Source: Acholeplasma granularum ATCC 19168 (GTDB lineage: Bacteria; Bacillota_I; Bacilli_A; Acholeplasmatales; Acholeplasmataceae). From it: a DNA stretch of 64,000 nucleotides. The notes under the pieces were generated by a model. It was not told the DNA's origin and made no database searches. It saw only the letters and a list, made by a program, of their open reading frames with translations. Where the stretch lies: contig NZ_JAFR01000013.1 of the NCBI RefSeq assembly GCF_000526235.1, positions 18,506 to 82,505 of the forward strand, in the 5' to 3' direction. Of this stretch, positions 37,857 through 46,631 are shown piece after piece (position 1 is the first letter of the stretch; each line of letters starts with the position of its first letter). The translations under genes were made by a program, and so were the position numbers.

Positions 37857-38133
37857 CATGATTAACGGCTTTACCTTTAAAAACGGCTTTGAATACTTGA
37901 ATACATATATGTAAATCTTCATCATCAGGCTATCATAAAAGGGTATTTTATGATACAATTTATAATATCAATAATGTACGTTTATGAAATCTTAAATGAG
38001 TAAATAGATACCCTTTTTAACTAGTTAAAGGATTGGGGAAATAGTGGAAATTTTTGGAAGTTTTACTTTTAATAATATTTGTAAACGTTTTTAATCGCTA
38101 CAATCAAAAATATAAATTAATGTTCTATTTATC
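37857..38133 (+). other. Intergenic region with overlapping alternative hairpins
   Basis: A perfect 10-bp inverted repeat TATCATAAAA / TTTTATGATA (37931-37940, 37946-37955) has the loop GGGTA. A longer-range pairing AAAAGGGTAT (37937-37946) with ATACCCTTTT (38008-38017), followed by a further T, uses the same bases. The two structures exclude each other or form a pseudoknot. The rest is AT-rich without an ORF. Confidence 0.5.
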
Positions 38134-38187
38134 TTGATAATACGAGTGTAAATGATATAATATGAGGGAGTGGTAATTCATCCCTCA
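38134..38187 (+). promoter_or_regulatory. Promoter and dyad of the fused methyltransferase gene
   Basis: TTGATA (38134-38139) and TATAAT (38156-38161), spacer 16. Immediately downstream TGAGGGA (38163-38169) and TCCCTCA (38181-38187) form a perfect 7-bp inverted repeat covering the likely transcription start, in a position suited to an operator or a leader hairpin. Confidence 0.65.
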
Positions 38188-38205
38188 AGAATAGGAGAAT
38201 GAAAA

Positions 38206-39984
38206 GTGGAATTTAAAATCCTTGATTTATTCTGTGGTGCTGGCGGTTTCTCGTATGGACTAGATAAGAATAAAAATTTTAAAACTGTATTAGGGTTAGA
38301 TTATGATACAAATGCAATTAATACTTTTAATAAAAATATTGAAGGAGCAGTTGGAATAGTAGGAGATATAACAGACGAAAAGGTTAAAAAACATATAGTT
38401 GAGAAATCCAAGAAATTGGGAGTAAACATGATCATTGGAGGACCACCTTGTCAAGGATTCAGTCTGAAAGGAAAACAACTTGGACTCGATGATCCAAGAA
38501 ACTTCCTATTTTTAGAATATATAAAGATTGTTTCTGAAATAAAACCTGAAGTTTTTATTATTGAAAATGTTAGAAATTTACTAAATGCATCTGATGGCTA
38601 CTTTTTAAATCAAATTAAGGAAAAATTTACGAAGATAGGTTACATTTTAAATACAGGATTTATTAATGCAAAAGACTTTGGTGTTCCCCAAAATAGGGAA
38701 AGAGCTATAATTATTGGATCATTAAGTAGAAGTGTTCCATTGCCTACAGGTAAGTCTAATGAAATCATTACTGTCAGAGATGCGATATCTGATTTATGGT
38801 ACTTAAATTCTGGGGAAGGATTAGATGCTTCAGATTACATTAACAAGCCACAATCAGAATATCAAAGTATGCTTCGTGGAGAAAAGGTTTATAACCATAA
38901 AGCTACAAACCATAGTGATTTAGCACTTGAAAAACTAAAAATGGTACCACCAGAAGGAGATAAGTCATCAATACCGGTAGAACTACACGGTAAACAAAAA
39001 TTTGCAACAACTTGGTCTAGATTAAAATGGGATGAAGTAAGCCCAACAATAGATACAAGATTTGATACTCCATCAAATGGGAGAAACTCGCATCCTGTGT
39101 TACATAGGGCGATAACTCCTAGAGAAGCAGCGAGAATACAAAGTTTTGACGATGATTTTATATTCACAGGACCAAAAACGAGTGTGTGTAGACAAATAGG
39201 AAATGCAGTCCCACCTCTGATGGCTAAAGCAATAGGGGAAACCATAAGCAATGCATATATGGATAAAAGGGTTGAAAAAGAAGATTATAGTGCCTATTTG
39301 GCAGATTCGTTTGTATTTGTAAAAGAGTTAAAAAAAAACAATATTAAAGTGAATCACATAATTACAGATCCACCGTACAACATTTCTAAAGATAATAATT
39401 TCACGACAATGTCGTCACCAAGAAAGGGTGTAGATTTTGGTGATTGGGATAAGAAATTCGATTTATTTGGATGGATTAAAGACTATGTTGAAATTTTAGA
39501 TAAAAACGGATCAATTATAATATTTTGCTCTTACCTTTACATAAGTTATATAATTGATGAATTAAAAGAAGTAGGAATTGATGTTAAAGATGTATTGGTC
39601 TGGAAAAAGTCAAATCCAATGCCTCGAAATATAAATAGACGATATGTTCAAGATATGGAATTTGCAATATGGGGGGTTAAAAAAGGTGCTAAGTGGGCTT
39701 TTAACAAGCCAAACAATGTTCCGTATTTAAGATCGGTATTTGAGACATCTTTAGTTTCAGGAAAAGAAAAGACTGAACACCCAACTCAAAAAAGTTTAAA
39801 ACTAATGAAAGAGATTATTGAAATACATACAAACAAAAAAGATTTAATACTGGACCCTTTTATGGGAAGCGCATCAACAGGAGTGGCGTCTTTAGAATTA
39901 GGTAGAAAATTTATTGGTATAGAATCTGAGCATAAATACTTTCAGATAGCAATAAAAAGACTTGAAAATTCGAGAGGAGAATAA
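38206..39984 (+). CDS. Fused DNA methyltransferase: C5-cytosine domain plus N6-adenine/N4-cytosine domain
   Basis: 592 residues, GTG start eight bases after AGGAG. Residues 1-345 are a complete C5-cytosine enzyme: DLFCGAGGFSYGLD, catalytic GGPPCQGFSLKG near 77, FIIENVRNLL near 119 and RQIGNAVPPLMAKA near 329. Residues about 365-592 are a beta-class amino-methyltransferase: IITDPPYNIS near 387 and LDPFMGSASTGVASLELGRKFIGIE near 548. Such a pair in one chain could modify both strands of an asymmetric site, as the separate m5C and m6A enzymes of HphI- and MnlI-type systems do. An HNH nuclease gene follows directly. Confidence 0.93.
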   Translation: MEFKILDLFCGAGGFSYGLDKNKNFKTVLGLDYDTNAINTFNKNIEGAVGIVGDITDEKVKKHIVEKSKKLGVNMIIGGPPCQGFSLKGKQLGLDDPRNFLFLEYIKIVSEIKPEVFIIENVRNLLNASDGYFLNQIKEKFTKIGYILNTGFINAKDFGVPQNRERAIIIGSLSRSVPLPTGKSNEIITVRDAISDLWYLNSGEGLDASDYINKPQSEYQSMLRGEKVYNHKATNHSDLALEKLKMVPPEGDKSSIPVELHGKQKFATTWSRLKWDEVSPTIDTRFDTPSNGRNSHPVLHRAITPREAARIQSFDDDFIFTGPKTSVCRQIGNAVPPLMAKAIGETISNAYMDKRVEKEDYSAYLADSFVFVKELKKNNIKVNHIITDPPYNISKDNNFTTMSSPRKGVDFGDWDKKFDLFGWIKDYVEILDKNGSIIIFCSYLYISYIIDELKEVGIDVKDVLVWKKSNPMPRNINRRYVQDMEFAIWGVKKGAKWAFNKPNNVPYLRSVFETSLVSGKEKTEHPTQKSLKLMKEIIEIHTNKKDLILDPFMGSASTGVASLELGRKFIGIESEHKYFQIAIKRLENSRGE

Positions 39985-39985
39985 A

Positions 39986-41251
39986 ATGATTAAAGTAAGT
40001 GAGTTGTTAAAAAATGAAATTCATCCATTAATACATGGCGCATTAATAAGCAGAATTATAGTTTCAAACGATGATAAGTATTTTGCTGCTGTATCTTCAT
40101 ATCAAAAATCTACTAAATTAGACGAAGATGAATTTGATTTTGATTTATATACTGATAAATATGTTGATACTCTTAATGAATTGACAAATACTAAAACATG
40201 GATTAGTTTAGATAGTTATAATAGACACTTTAGATTTTGTAATTTCTCTTTTCGAGGCAAGGAAAAAGCAATATTTATCATTGATAATGACTTAAATATA
40301 TCTAAAGATAGCTTCTATAATCAGCTTTATGCAAAGCTATTTAACGAATGTGAATATATTCAAGAGGATTCATTAAATGAACAAAAAAAGAATTTCATTC
40401 GTGGATTTTGTGAGTTAAGGGGAAGTATAGATACCAATAGACCCTTGTTGGCGATGGATTATTTTTATGATTCTATTTTTGAACTTGGTAAAGCTAGATT
40501 GTTAAATGAATATTTTTCCGTTCCTTACTACATAATTAATATTAATTTTCGTGATTTACAAAATGATTTTGTTAATTCTATAAATAGGCGGAACACCCAG
40601 TTAAGATTGCAATTAAATTGGTATGTGAATAACATTGGTCTTATAAATGATTATAAAACTAAAATTATTGAAAAAGTTTATCATATATACGGTAACGGTA
40701 AAATAGGAGCAATAAACTATATTTCCATGCCAACGATTGAATCTAGAGGGTCTAATTTATTTATTCAAAGACTTAGTCATTTTAGTACAAAAATATTTGG
40801 AAAAGTACTGTCTGAAAAAGACATTGAAAAGTTGAGAAATGAATTAGGATTTAATATAGAAACTCAAGAAATTGATGTTGTTAAGCGTAACAAAGATATT
40901 GTAGAGCTAGTAAGACTCTTTACTCCAGATGTTTGTGCGGGATGTCAAAATGAATTTGAATTAGATAACAGGACATTTGTCCACAGGAGAACAGGCAGAC
41001 CATATTTCGAAATTCACCACAATATTTCTTTTGCAAATAAAATAGAATTAGATCATGAAGATAACCTGGTTAAATTATGCCCTGTTTGTCATACTTGTAT
41101 AAAAAGTGGTGTAGGTATGCCAAACGATCAAAAACATATAATTGAAAATATTTTAATTTCCCGGCCACATGTAAAAGATTTTGCTTCTCATTTTTTTAAC
41201 ACAAATCAAAATCATGAATTAATAAATAATATTTATAGAAGTTTAAGGTAG
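39986..41251 (+). CDS. HNH endonuclease, probable restriction enzyme of the fused methyltransferase
   Basis: 421 residues from the ATG at 39986 behind GAGGAG. The C-terminal part holds a zinc-bound HNH module: CAGCQNEF near 316, YFEIHHNISF near 341, then DHEDNLVKLCPVCHTCIK near 355-370, with four Cys and the HH/N/H residues. The first 300 residues are unrecognised and probably give DNA recognition. HNH nucleases with paired m5C/m6A methylases are known in type IIS systems such as MnlI. The pairing is inferred from adjacency (one base apart). Confidence 0.85.
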   Translation: MIKVSELLKNEIHPLIHGALISRIIVSNDDKYFAAVSSYQKSTKLDEDEFDFDLYTDKYVDTLNELTNTKTWISLDSYNRHFRFCNFSFRGKEKAIFIIDNDLNISKDSFYNQLYAKLFNECEYIQEDSLNEQKKNFIRGFCELRGSIDTNRPLLAMDYFYDSIFELGKARLLNEYFSVPYYIININFRDLQNDFVNSINRRNTQLRLQLNWYVNNIGLINDYKTKIIEKVYHIYGNGKIGAINYISMPTIESRGSNLFIQRLSHFSTKIFGKVLSEKDIEKLRNELGFNIETQEIDVVKRNKDIVELVRLFTPDVCAGCQNEFELDNRTFVHRRTGRPYFEIHHNISFANKIELDHEDNLVKLCPVCHTCIKSGVGMPNDQKHIIENILISRPHVKDFASHFFNTNQNHELINNIYRSLR

Positions 41252-41261
41252 GTATTGTAAT

Positions 41262-41879
41262 ATGGTTATTTCAGGAAATTTTAATACAACAAGTAAAGAA
41301 ATAAAAATAGTTGAAAGTTTGCTAATACAAGCGGGAATCGAGTATGAATATGTTAAAAAGAGTATCAACCAAGATGATGAAGATATATTGGTTAAATTGC
41401 AAAATGAAATTGTAGTTAAAACCATTGAAGTCAAAGAGGAATCATTAGCAAGAATCAAAAAATATAATGATTTAGGTATTGATTATTTGTCGGCCTTCTA
41501 TTTTATTAATCCAAGAGATGAATACATTTGGAAGGGGGCACCAAAAAAACCGCACCAAATTGATGAATTTGAAAGTAAAATCAATATAGTAAAACCCGGG
41601 AAAATATATTATTCAAAGGCCGCAATATGGCTGTTTTATGCCACAAATGGTGATGAAATCTTCTTTGCTGATTGGTTTTTAGGCAAAGATATGACATCTG
41701 ATGTCTTTATAGAATATTTGAGAAATAATTGTCTATTTGCAGTGAATAACAAACCAGCTACTCAATTATCACACAGGGATAATCATCAATCTGCAACTTT
41801 TTTTATTAATAGAGATGACCCAATACTAATGCAACTAAAACAAAGTATATATTCTATTTTTGATTATGAAAATAATTAG
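41262..41879 (+). CDS. Unrecognised protein of the R-M locus
   Basis: 205 residues, ten bases after the HNH gene. The N-terminal part has a helix, then EYEYVKKSI..DEDILVKLQ...VVKTIEVKEES, which has the D...ExK spacing of a PD-(D/E)XK core, though this is weak. The rest carries many aromatic residues (IWKGAPKKPHQIDEFE, AAIWLFYATNGDEIFFADWFLG). No membrane segment or signal peptide. The same orientation and tight spacing put it in the operon; role unknown, possibly accessory or a second nuclease. Confidence 0.7.
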   Translation: MVISGNFNTTSKEIKIVESLLIQAGIEYEYVKKSINQDDEDILVKLQNEIVVKTIEVKEESLARIKKYNDLGIDYLSAFYFINPRDEYIWKGAPKKPHQIDEFESKINIVKPGKIYYSKAAIWLFYATNGDEIFFADWFLGKDMTSDVFIEYLRNNCLFAVNNKPATQLSHRDNHQSATFFINRDDPILMQLKQSIYSIFDYENN

Positions 41880-41897
41880 TGAAGGAGAGATTTCTAA

Positions 41898-42428
41898 ATG
41901 AAGTATAATTTTTTAAAAATTGATAAAGGATTAATTGAAATTGCTAAAATCGAAGCAAAAAAAAGAATGGAGTTTGGATTTAGGGATGATAATCAGGGTC
42001 TAGATTATAAATATAATATGATTTTGATATCATGCATAGGAGAGTTGGTTTATCAAAAGTTTTTATTAGAAAAAAAGATAGACTTTTCATTTACTGATTT
42101 AGACTTTAAGGGAAGAGTCATTATTGTAAATAACAAGTATATAGAAATTAGTACAAGTGGTTATAACATAGATTTTTCTAGATTGAATCTTTTATATAAT
42201 GATAAGCAGTATGAACAAACAAAAGGGATTGATGTTGTTGTTCAGATATTTATAAATGGTTATAATTACAAATCATTCGAGTTTAATGATGGTTTATGTA
42301 ATACTGGTGTAATTGCTGGATATATCGATTTTACTGATATAAAAAAATACCCTGTAATTCCCAACAGAAGACGACCAAATCATGTAGTCTCACTCGATAA
42401 TCTAAAACCAGTTACGGATTTATTATAA
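41898..42428 (+). CDS. Unrecognised protein of the R-M locus, possibly nuclease-fold
   Basis: 176 residues behind GAAGGAGAG. The central part ISCIGELVYQKFLLEKKIDFSFTDLDFKGRVIIVNNKYIEISTSGYN resembles the helix-strand start of restriction-nuclease-fold proteins (GE...L, D, then ExS instead of ExK), but the lysine is not in the usual place. A basic stretch RRRPNHVVS lies near the end. It follows the previous gene by 18 bases. I infer only that it belongs to the same unit. Confidence 0.65.
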   Translation: MKYNFLKIDKGLIEIAKIEAKKRMEFGFRDDNQGLDYKYNMILISCIGELVYQKFLLEKKIDFSFTDLDFKGRVIIVNNKYIEISTSGYNIDFSRLNLLYNDKQYEQTKGIDVVVQIFINGYNYKSFEFNDGLCNTGVIAGYIDFTDIKKYPVIPNRRRPNHVVSLDNLKPVTDLL

Positions 42429-42444
42429 GAGTGTGTGATTATTA

Positions 42445-42648
42445 ATGAAAATTACTGCCAAAATTGATTTTACTTTTAATAGTAAAAAATGTACATTTAT
42501 TAGAGTAGAACCAGAGAATCTGTCAATTACAATTAAAGAGATTCTTTTTGAGTTGGCACAATTTTCGTGGCTATCAAAAATTTCAAAAGAACCAATAAGG
42601 AATTCATTCAAAATCAGGGCTGATAAAACAGTTGAAAAAATTAACTGA
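42445..42648 (+). CDS. Small hypothetical protein
   Basis: 67 residues, 16 bases after the previous stop, with a weak GAGTG-type ribosome-binding site. The sequence alternates beta-like and helical stretches (MKITAKIDFTFN, ENLSITIKEILFELAQFSWL) and ends basic. An antisense frame of 62 codons overlaps it and is probably a shadow. No family recognised; it may be the last gene of the R-M operon. Confidence 0.4.
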   Translation: MKITAKIDFTFNSKKCTFIRVEPENLSITIKEILFELAQFSWLSKISKEPIRNSFKIRADKTVEKIN

Positions 42649-42816
42649 ACAATTATTATTGTAACGTCTTTCTATTATAGATATTAGATAGTTTGGATTG
42701 ATTACAATTAATTAGACACAATTAGAATAGACATGTTAAAATTGAATTAATAGTTTATACTTTTTGAACCTATTTTTGAATAAATATTAACAAGGTCTTA
42801 AATGAGGTACATCTTA

Positions 42817-43794
42817 ATGGCGGTTAAATATATTCTAAACAATATAACCAAATTAAAAGTTGATGCAATTGTTAATACAACGAATGCATCTTTAAATGGT
42901 TCTGGTGGTGTAGATTATGCAATTCATAAGGCTGCAGGTGAGTTACTTTATCAATTAACTAGTAACTTAGAAAAACTAGAAACGAGTAAGGCTTTAATTA
43001 CGCCTGCTTTTAATTTGCCATGCAAATATATTATCCATACTGTAGGACCTATATATATAGATGGAAAATATAATGAGGTTCAACTTTTATACCAAACTTA
43101 TCAAAATGTATTGAAACTAGCATTAGAGAATGATGTAAAGACAATTGCCTTTCCTTTAATTTCAGCAGGTTCACATCGCTTTCCAAAGCAACTAGCTATA
43201 GAGGTTGCAACAGTTGCAATCAATGAGTTTTTAGAAACACATGACATGAAAGTTTATATGGTTTTATTTAACAAAGATACATATGATCAAGTTATAGATT
43301 CAAAATATAATAACGTCTTAAAATATATTGTTAAAAACTTTGTTGATGAAGAAATTAATCAACTAAGAACTGAATTTAAAAGTAGCACCTTAGAAACTCC
43401 AAAGAAAGTATATAAAGAACATTCTAAATCATATATTGATACTGCTCCCACATTAGTCAATATCAAAGAAAACTTTGCTGACCGACTTGCAAAGATTATG
43501 TATGATAATAATTTAAGAAACAAAGATGTTTATTATCATGCTAACATTGATAAAAAACTTTTTTCTAAAATTTATAGTGGCAACCACCCAAGTAAGAAAA
43601 CAGCAATCTTAATTACACTCGCACTTAAACTTAATCTAGATGATTCATTAGACTTACTCGGACGAGCAGGTTACACATTATCACCCTCAATAAAAGAGGA
43701 TTTAGTGGTAAAGTGGCACATAGAAAATAATCTACATTCAGTCTATGATGTGTGTGAAACACTACTTAACATGAATTTAAAATCAATTTTATAA
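42817..43794 (+). CDS. Macro-domain protein with a C-terminal helix-turn-helix-like domain
   Basis: 325 residues, starting at 42817, eight bases after GAGGT; an in-frame ATG 15 bases upstream overlaps that site. Residues 1-170 are a macro domain: ILNNITKLKVDAIVNTTNASLNGSGGVDYAIHKAAG, YIIHTVGP, and IAFPLISAGSHRFPKQLAIEVA (ADP-ribose-binding loops). After a linker, residues about 225-300 (FADRLAKIMYDNNLRNKDVYYHANIDKKLFSKIYSG) look like an XRE-type helix-turn-helix. Macro domains bind or remove ADP-ribose, so the protein may sense it and regulate the genes downstream. That is an inference. Confidence 0.85.
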   Translation: MAVKYILNNITKLKVDAIVNTTNASLNGSGGVDYAIHKAAGELLYQLTSNLEKLETSKALITPAFNLPCKYIIHTVGPIYIDGKYNEVQLLYQTYQNVLKLALENDVKTIAFPLISAGSHRFPKQLAIEVATVAINEFLETHDMKVYMVLFNKDTYDQVIDSKYNNVLKYIVKNFVDEEINQLRTEFKSSTLETPKKVYKEHSKSYIDTAPTLVNIKENFADRLAKIMYDNNLRNKDVYYHANIDKKLFSKIYSGNHPSKKTAILITLALKLNLDDSLDLLGRAGYTLSPSIKEDLVVKWHIENNLHSVYDVCETLLNMNLKSIL

Positions 43795-43872
43795 TTAGTC
43801 GCTTTTACTACGACCACTTCAATACTATAAATCATTATAATGAACCTATAAAACATAGGAGGATACTAAGTT

Positions 43873-44511
43873 ATGAGAAATGATTTAATTGAAGTGGTTT
43901 TTATTTTAGATAAAAGTGGTTCTATGAATGGACTTGAGAAAGATACCATTGGCGGTTATAACAAGTTATTAGAAGAACAAAAGTTGTTACCTGGAGATGT
44001 AACTGTCTCAACAGTACTATTTAATGATGCTATTGAGGTTATACATGATAGAGTCAGCATAAAAGAAGTTAATGCTATAACTGAAAATGAGTATTATGTA
44101 GGAGGGTTTACTGCTTTATATGATGCAGTTGGTCAATCTATTGACTATATTGGTAAACAATTATTTGAAACTGATGAAAATTCACGTCCATCTAAAGTAA
44201 TGATTGTTATTGTCACTGATGGTATGGAAAATGCATCACGGAAATATTCACACACAATGATTAAAAAAATGATAGATCACCAGAAAACAAAGTACAGTTG
44301 GGATTTCATTTTCTTAGGTGCAAACTTTGATGCAGAAACATTTTCTGAATCAATATCGATTGATAAGGATAGAGCTGTACAGTATGTAAATGATAAAGAA
44401 GGTATAGAATCTATTTATGTTAACTTGAGTGAGGAACTTGCAACAAGAAGATTTCCTATTGAAAATGAAAAAAGTGACACTTGGAAAAAAGGTATTAAAA
44501 AAGGTAAATGA
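43873..44511 (+). CDS. von Willebrand factor A (vWA) domain protein
   Basis: 212 residues, nearly all vWA. The metal-ion site motif is FILDKSGSMNG near residue 12 (DxSxS), with the threonine in YVGGFTALYDAVG and the aspartate in IVIVTDGMENAS. Cytoplasmic, no signal peptide. It resembles stand-alone bacterial vWA proteins of the TerY type that organise protein complexes. An AGGAGG site precedes the ATG. Its place between a macro-domain gene and an ADP-ribosylglycohydrolase gene suggests a shared pathway. Confidence 0.88.
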   Translation: MRNDLIEVVFILDKSGSMNGLEKDTIGGYNKLLEEQKLLPGDVTVSTVLFNDAIEVIHDRVSIKEVNAITENEYYVGGFTALYDAVGQSIDYIGKQLFETDENSRPSKVMIVIVTDGMENASRKYSHTMIKKMIDHQKTKYSWDFIFLGANFDAETFSESISIDKDRAVQYVNDKEGIESIYVNLSEELATRRFPIENEKSDTWKKGIKKGK

Positions 44512-44575
44512 CGTAGCTGGTTAAGGGTTAGTAGTGATACGTATAGTACAATTAAATAGATGAGGGGTATAAATA

Positions 44576-45721
44576 ATGATAGGTGCAATACTAGGAGATA
44601 TTATTGGTTCAATCTATGAGTTTGAACCAAAAAAAGAAAAAGACTTTCAATTGTTCTGGGACTTTAATGAAATTACTGATGATGGTTTGTTAACCATGGC
44701 AGTTTTTTCTGCACTAGAAAAATCTGCAGACAATTATGATAAATTAGGTATTACAGTAGCTAAAGAATTAATTAAATATTTTGCTAATTATCCAATGCCT
44801 ATGGGTGGTTATGGGTCGATGTTTTCAAATTGGGCAACAGAGTCCCTTAAGTCCTATAGCGTTTTACCAGCTTACAATAGTTTCGGTAATGGAGCTGCAA
44901 TGAGAATTAGTCCGGTTGCATATTTTGCTAAGAGTTTAGAATCTTGTATAGATTTAGCTAGAAAAGTAACTGAAGTAACACATAATCATCCTGAAGGCAT
45001 AAAAGGTGCAGAAGCTGTAGCTGTTACAGTTTATATGGCACTTAATGGTCATAATAAAAGCGAAATTTATGAGTACATTAATAAAAACTACTATCGACTA
45101 AATGAAACATGCAATGAAATAAGAAAGTATTACAGATTTGAGGGTTCATGTCAAAAAACTGTACCTCAAAGTATTCAAGCATTTTTAGAATCAGCATCTT
45201 TTGAAGATGCTGTAAGGATTGCTATATCCCTTGGTGGTGATGCAGATACCATGGCTGCAATTACAGGCTCAATTGCTGAAGCGTATTATGGTATACCATC
45301 AAGTATAGAGTCTAAAGCATTTGATCATGTTGATGATAAAAACAAGGAATTAGTTCGTAGAATGCTTCATTTGAGAAATAGCGTTGTGAAAAGGTATTTA
45401 GAAAGTGAAACATCAAAATATGAAACAGACCTTATACATTATAGAACAACAGGATCAGATATGGATGGTTTTCCAGATAAACATCAACGATATCTCTCTT
45501 TAAAATACAAAGGCATATTTTATGAATGTAGTGACAATAAATTCCTAAATGCAACAGACACAAGTGGTAATACTAAAAGAATGAATCAACAAGAATTTAT
45601 GTTCTTTATTGATGAGATTAGACATTATTTACATAATCAGTTTAAACATGAAATATTAAGTGTTGCCGATTTTTATGATGAAATTTTTCTTGAGATTTCA
45701 CAGAATTACTGGAGGGAATAA
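44576..45721 (+). CDS. ADP-ribosylglycohydrolase (DraG/ARH family)
   Basis: 381 residues. The catalytic domain (1-270) begins MIGAILGDIIGSIYEFEP and has metal-binding ITDDGLLTMAVFSAL (the usual T-D-D-T here reads T-D-D-G), GNGAAMRISPVAYFA, EVTHNHPEGIKGAEAVA and LGGDADTMAAITGSIAEAYYG. About 110 extra C-terminal residues are not typical. The enzyme removes ADP-ribose from proteins or other targets using two metal ions. The same frame stays open for 64 codons past the TAA, described separately. GAGGGG precedes the start. Confidence 0.9.
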   Translation: MIGAILGDIIGSIYEFEPKKEKDFQLFWDFNEITDDGLLTMAVFSALEKSADNYDKLGITVAKELIKYFANYPMPMGGYGSMFSNWATESLKSYSVLPAYNSFGNGAAMRISPVAYFAKSLESCIDLARKVTEVTHNHPEGIKGAEAVAVTVYMALNGHNKSEIYEYINKNYYRLNETCNEIRKYYRFEGSCQKTVPQSIQAFLESASFEDAVRIAISLGGDADTMAAITGSIAEAYYGIPSSIESKAFDHVDDKNKELVRRMLHLRNSVVKRYLESETSKYETDLIHYRTTGSDMDGFPDKHQRYLSLKYKGIFYECSDNKFLNATDTSGNTKRMNQQEFMFFIDEIRHYLHNQFKHEILSVADFYDEIFLEISQNYWRE

Positions 45722-46057
45722 TTCAATGAGTATAACCCAGAAGACTTCTCTAAAGTATTAGATAATTTTCAAGAACAAAGAAATAGAATTATTGAAATTA
45801 TAGGTCTTGATTTGATAGTTTCTGATCATTATGGTAGATGTTTGCTTTTTAATGAGAATATTAAATATGATACACCAGATGAAGACATTACTAAAATCTA
45901 TAAGCAATTCTAACAGAATCTTATAGAAATAGAATTAAAGTACAGTGAATTTGGTCTGTCATTAAATAGTGCACACTTCACAGATATTGAATTAACTAGG
46001 TATTTAAACTATCCTATAAAGGTGTTTGAAAAGCATTTAGGATTAGAGGATATTTAG
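45722..46057 (+). pseudogene. Degenerate coding frame after the ADP-ribosylglycohydrolase gene
   Basis: The glycohydrolase frame continues past its TAA for 64 codons, meets a TAA at 45911-45913 and continues for another 47 codons to TAG at 46055-46057. Composition is protein-like (NPEDFSKVLDNFQEQRNRIIEI, then IELTRYLNYPIKVFEKHLG). An ATG at 45726 with a good GGAGGG site is in the +1 frame and leads nowhere. So this is either a separate gene that lost its start by a frameshift and has a nonsense codon, or a former extension of the enzyme. Confidence 0.5.
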
Positions 46058-46141
46058 ATCAGCATATTAAAATACAAACACAATACAATCGTGCAATCTA
46101 AAATTTTAATCACCTAGAAAAAATATCTTAAACCATATTAT

Positions 46142-46630
46142 ATGAATAAAAATAGGGAATTAACTTTTAAGTTTTTAGACAGTTTTATTACATCAACAAC
46201 ATCAGTTGATGAAATGGTTGAGACTCTAAGACGGTATGATCGCATCAACAGAAGAGTAAACCTGATTTTAAAAATATGTTATAAAAGCATGAATCAAGTA
46301 GTTCCTATACCAATTAATCTAGATCCTGAAAGTACAATTTATAATTACTCTTTATTCTCGAAAGGGATTACAGTTCATACAGGAAAATCAACATTAATTG
46401 GAATAATTAGTAAAGCAATTGCATTTGAAAATAGGTTTGTAGCTGTTATTGACGAGATGAAAATTATTGATAAATATGATATAAAGTATGAGGACAAAAC
46501 AAGATTGTATTTTGGTGGTACGGGTAGTGTATTCAATATAAATGATTCATTTGAAACAATTAAAAGTGAGTTAACTAATATGGACAGATGGAAGAAATTT
46601 AAAAAGAAAAATAAAACGAAAGGAGAATAA
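46142..46630 (+). CDS. Hypothetical protein
   Basis: 162 residues, unrecognised. The N-terminal part is helical and charged (ELTFKFLDSFITSTTSVDEMVETLRRYDRINRR). The middle has STIYNYSLFSKGITVHTGKSTLIGIISKAIAFENR, where TGKST is only a faint echo of a P-loop, and the C-terminus is lysine-rich. There is no clear ribosome-binding site at the ATG. The next, broken gene begins one base after its stop, with AAAGGAG inside its end, so the two were co-translated. Confidence 0.6.
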   Translation: MNKNRELTFKFLDSFITSTTSVDEMVETLRRYDRINRRVNLILKICYKSMNQVVPIPINLDPESTIYNYSLFSKGITVHTGKSTLIGIISKAIAFENRFVAVIDEMKIIDKYDIKYEDKTRLYFGGTGSVFNINDSFETIKSELTNMDRWKKFKKKNKTKGE

Positions 46631-46631
46631 A

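Noticed and set aside
42423..42611. Minus-strand ORF opposite the 67-residue gene
   Set aside because: It has no ribosome-binding site, overlaps the end of the upstream gene and is opposite in direction to the operon.
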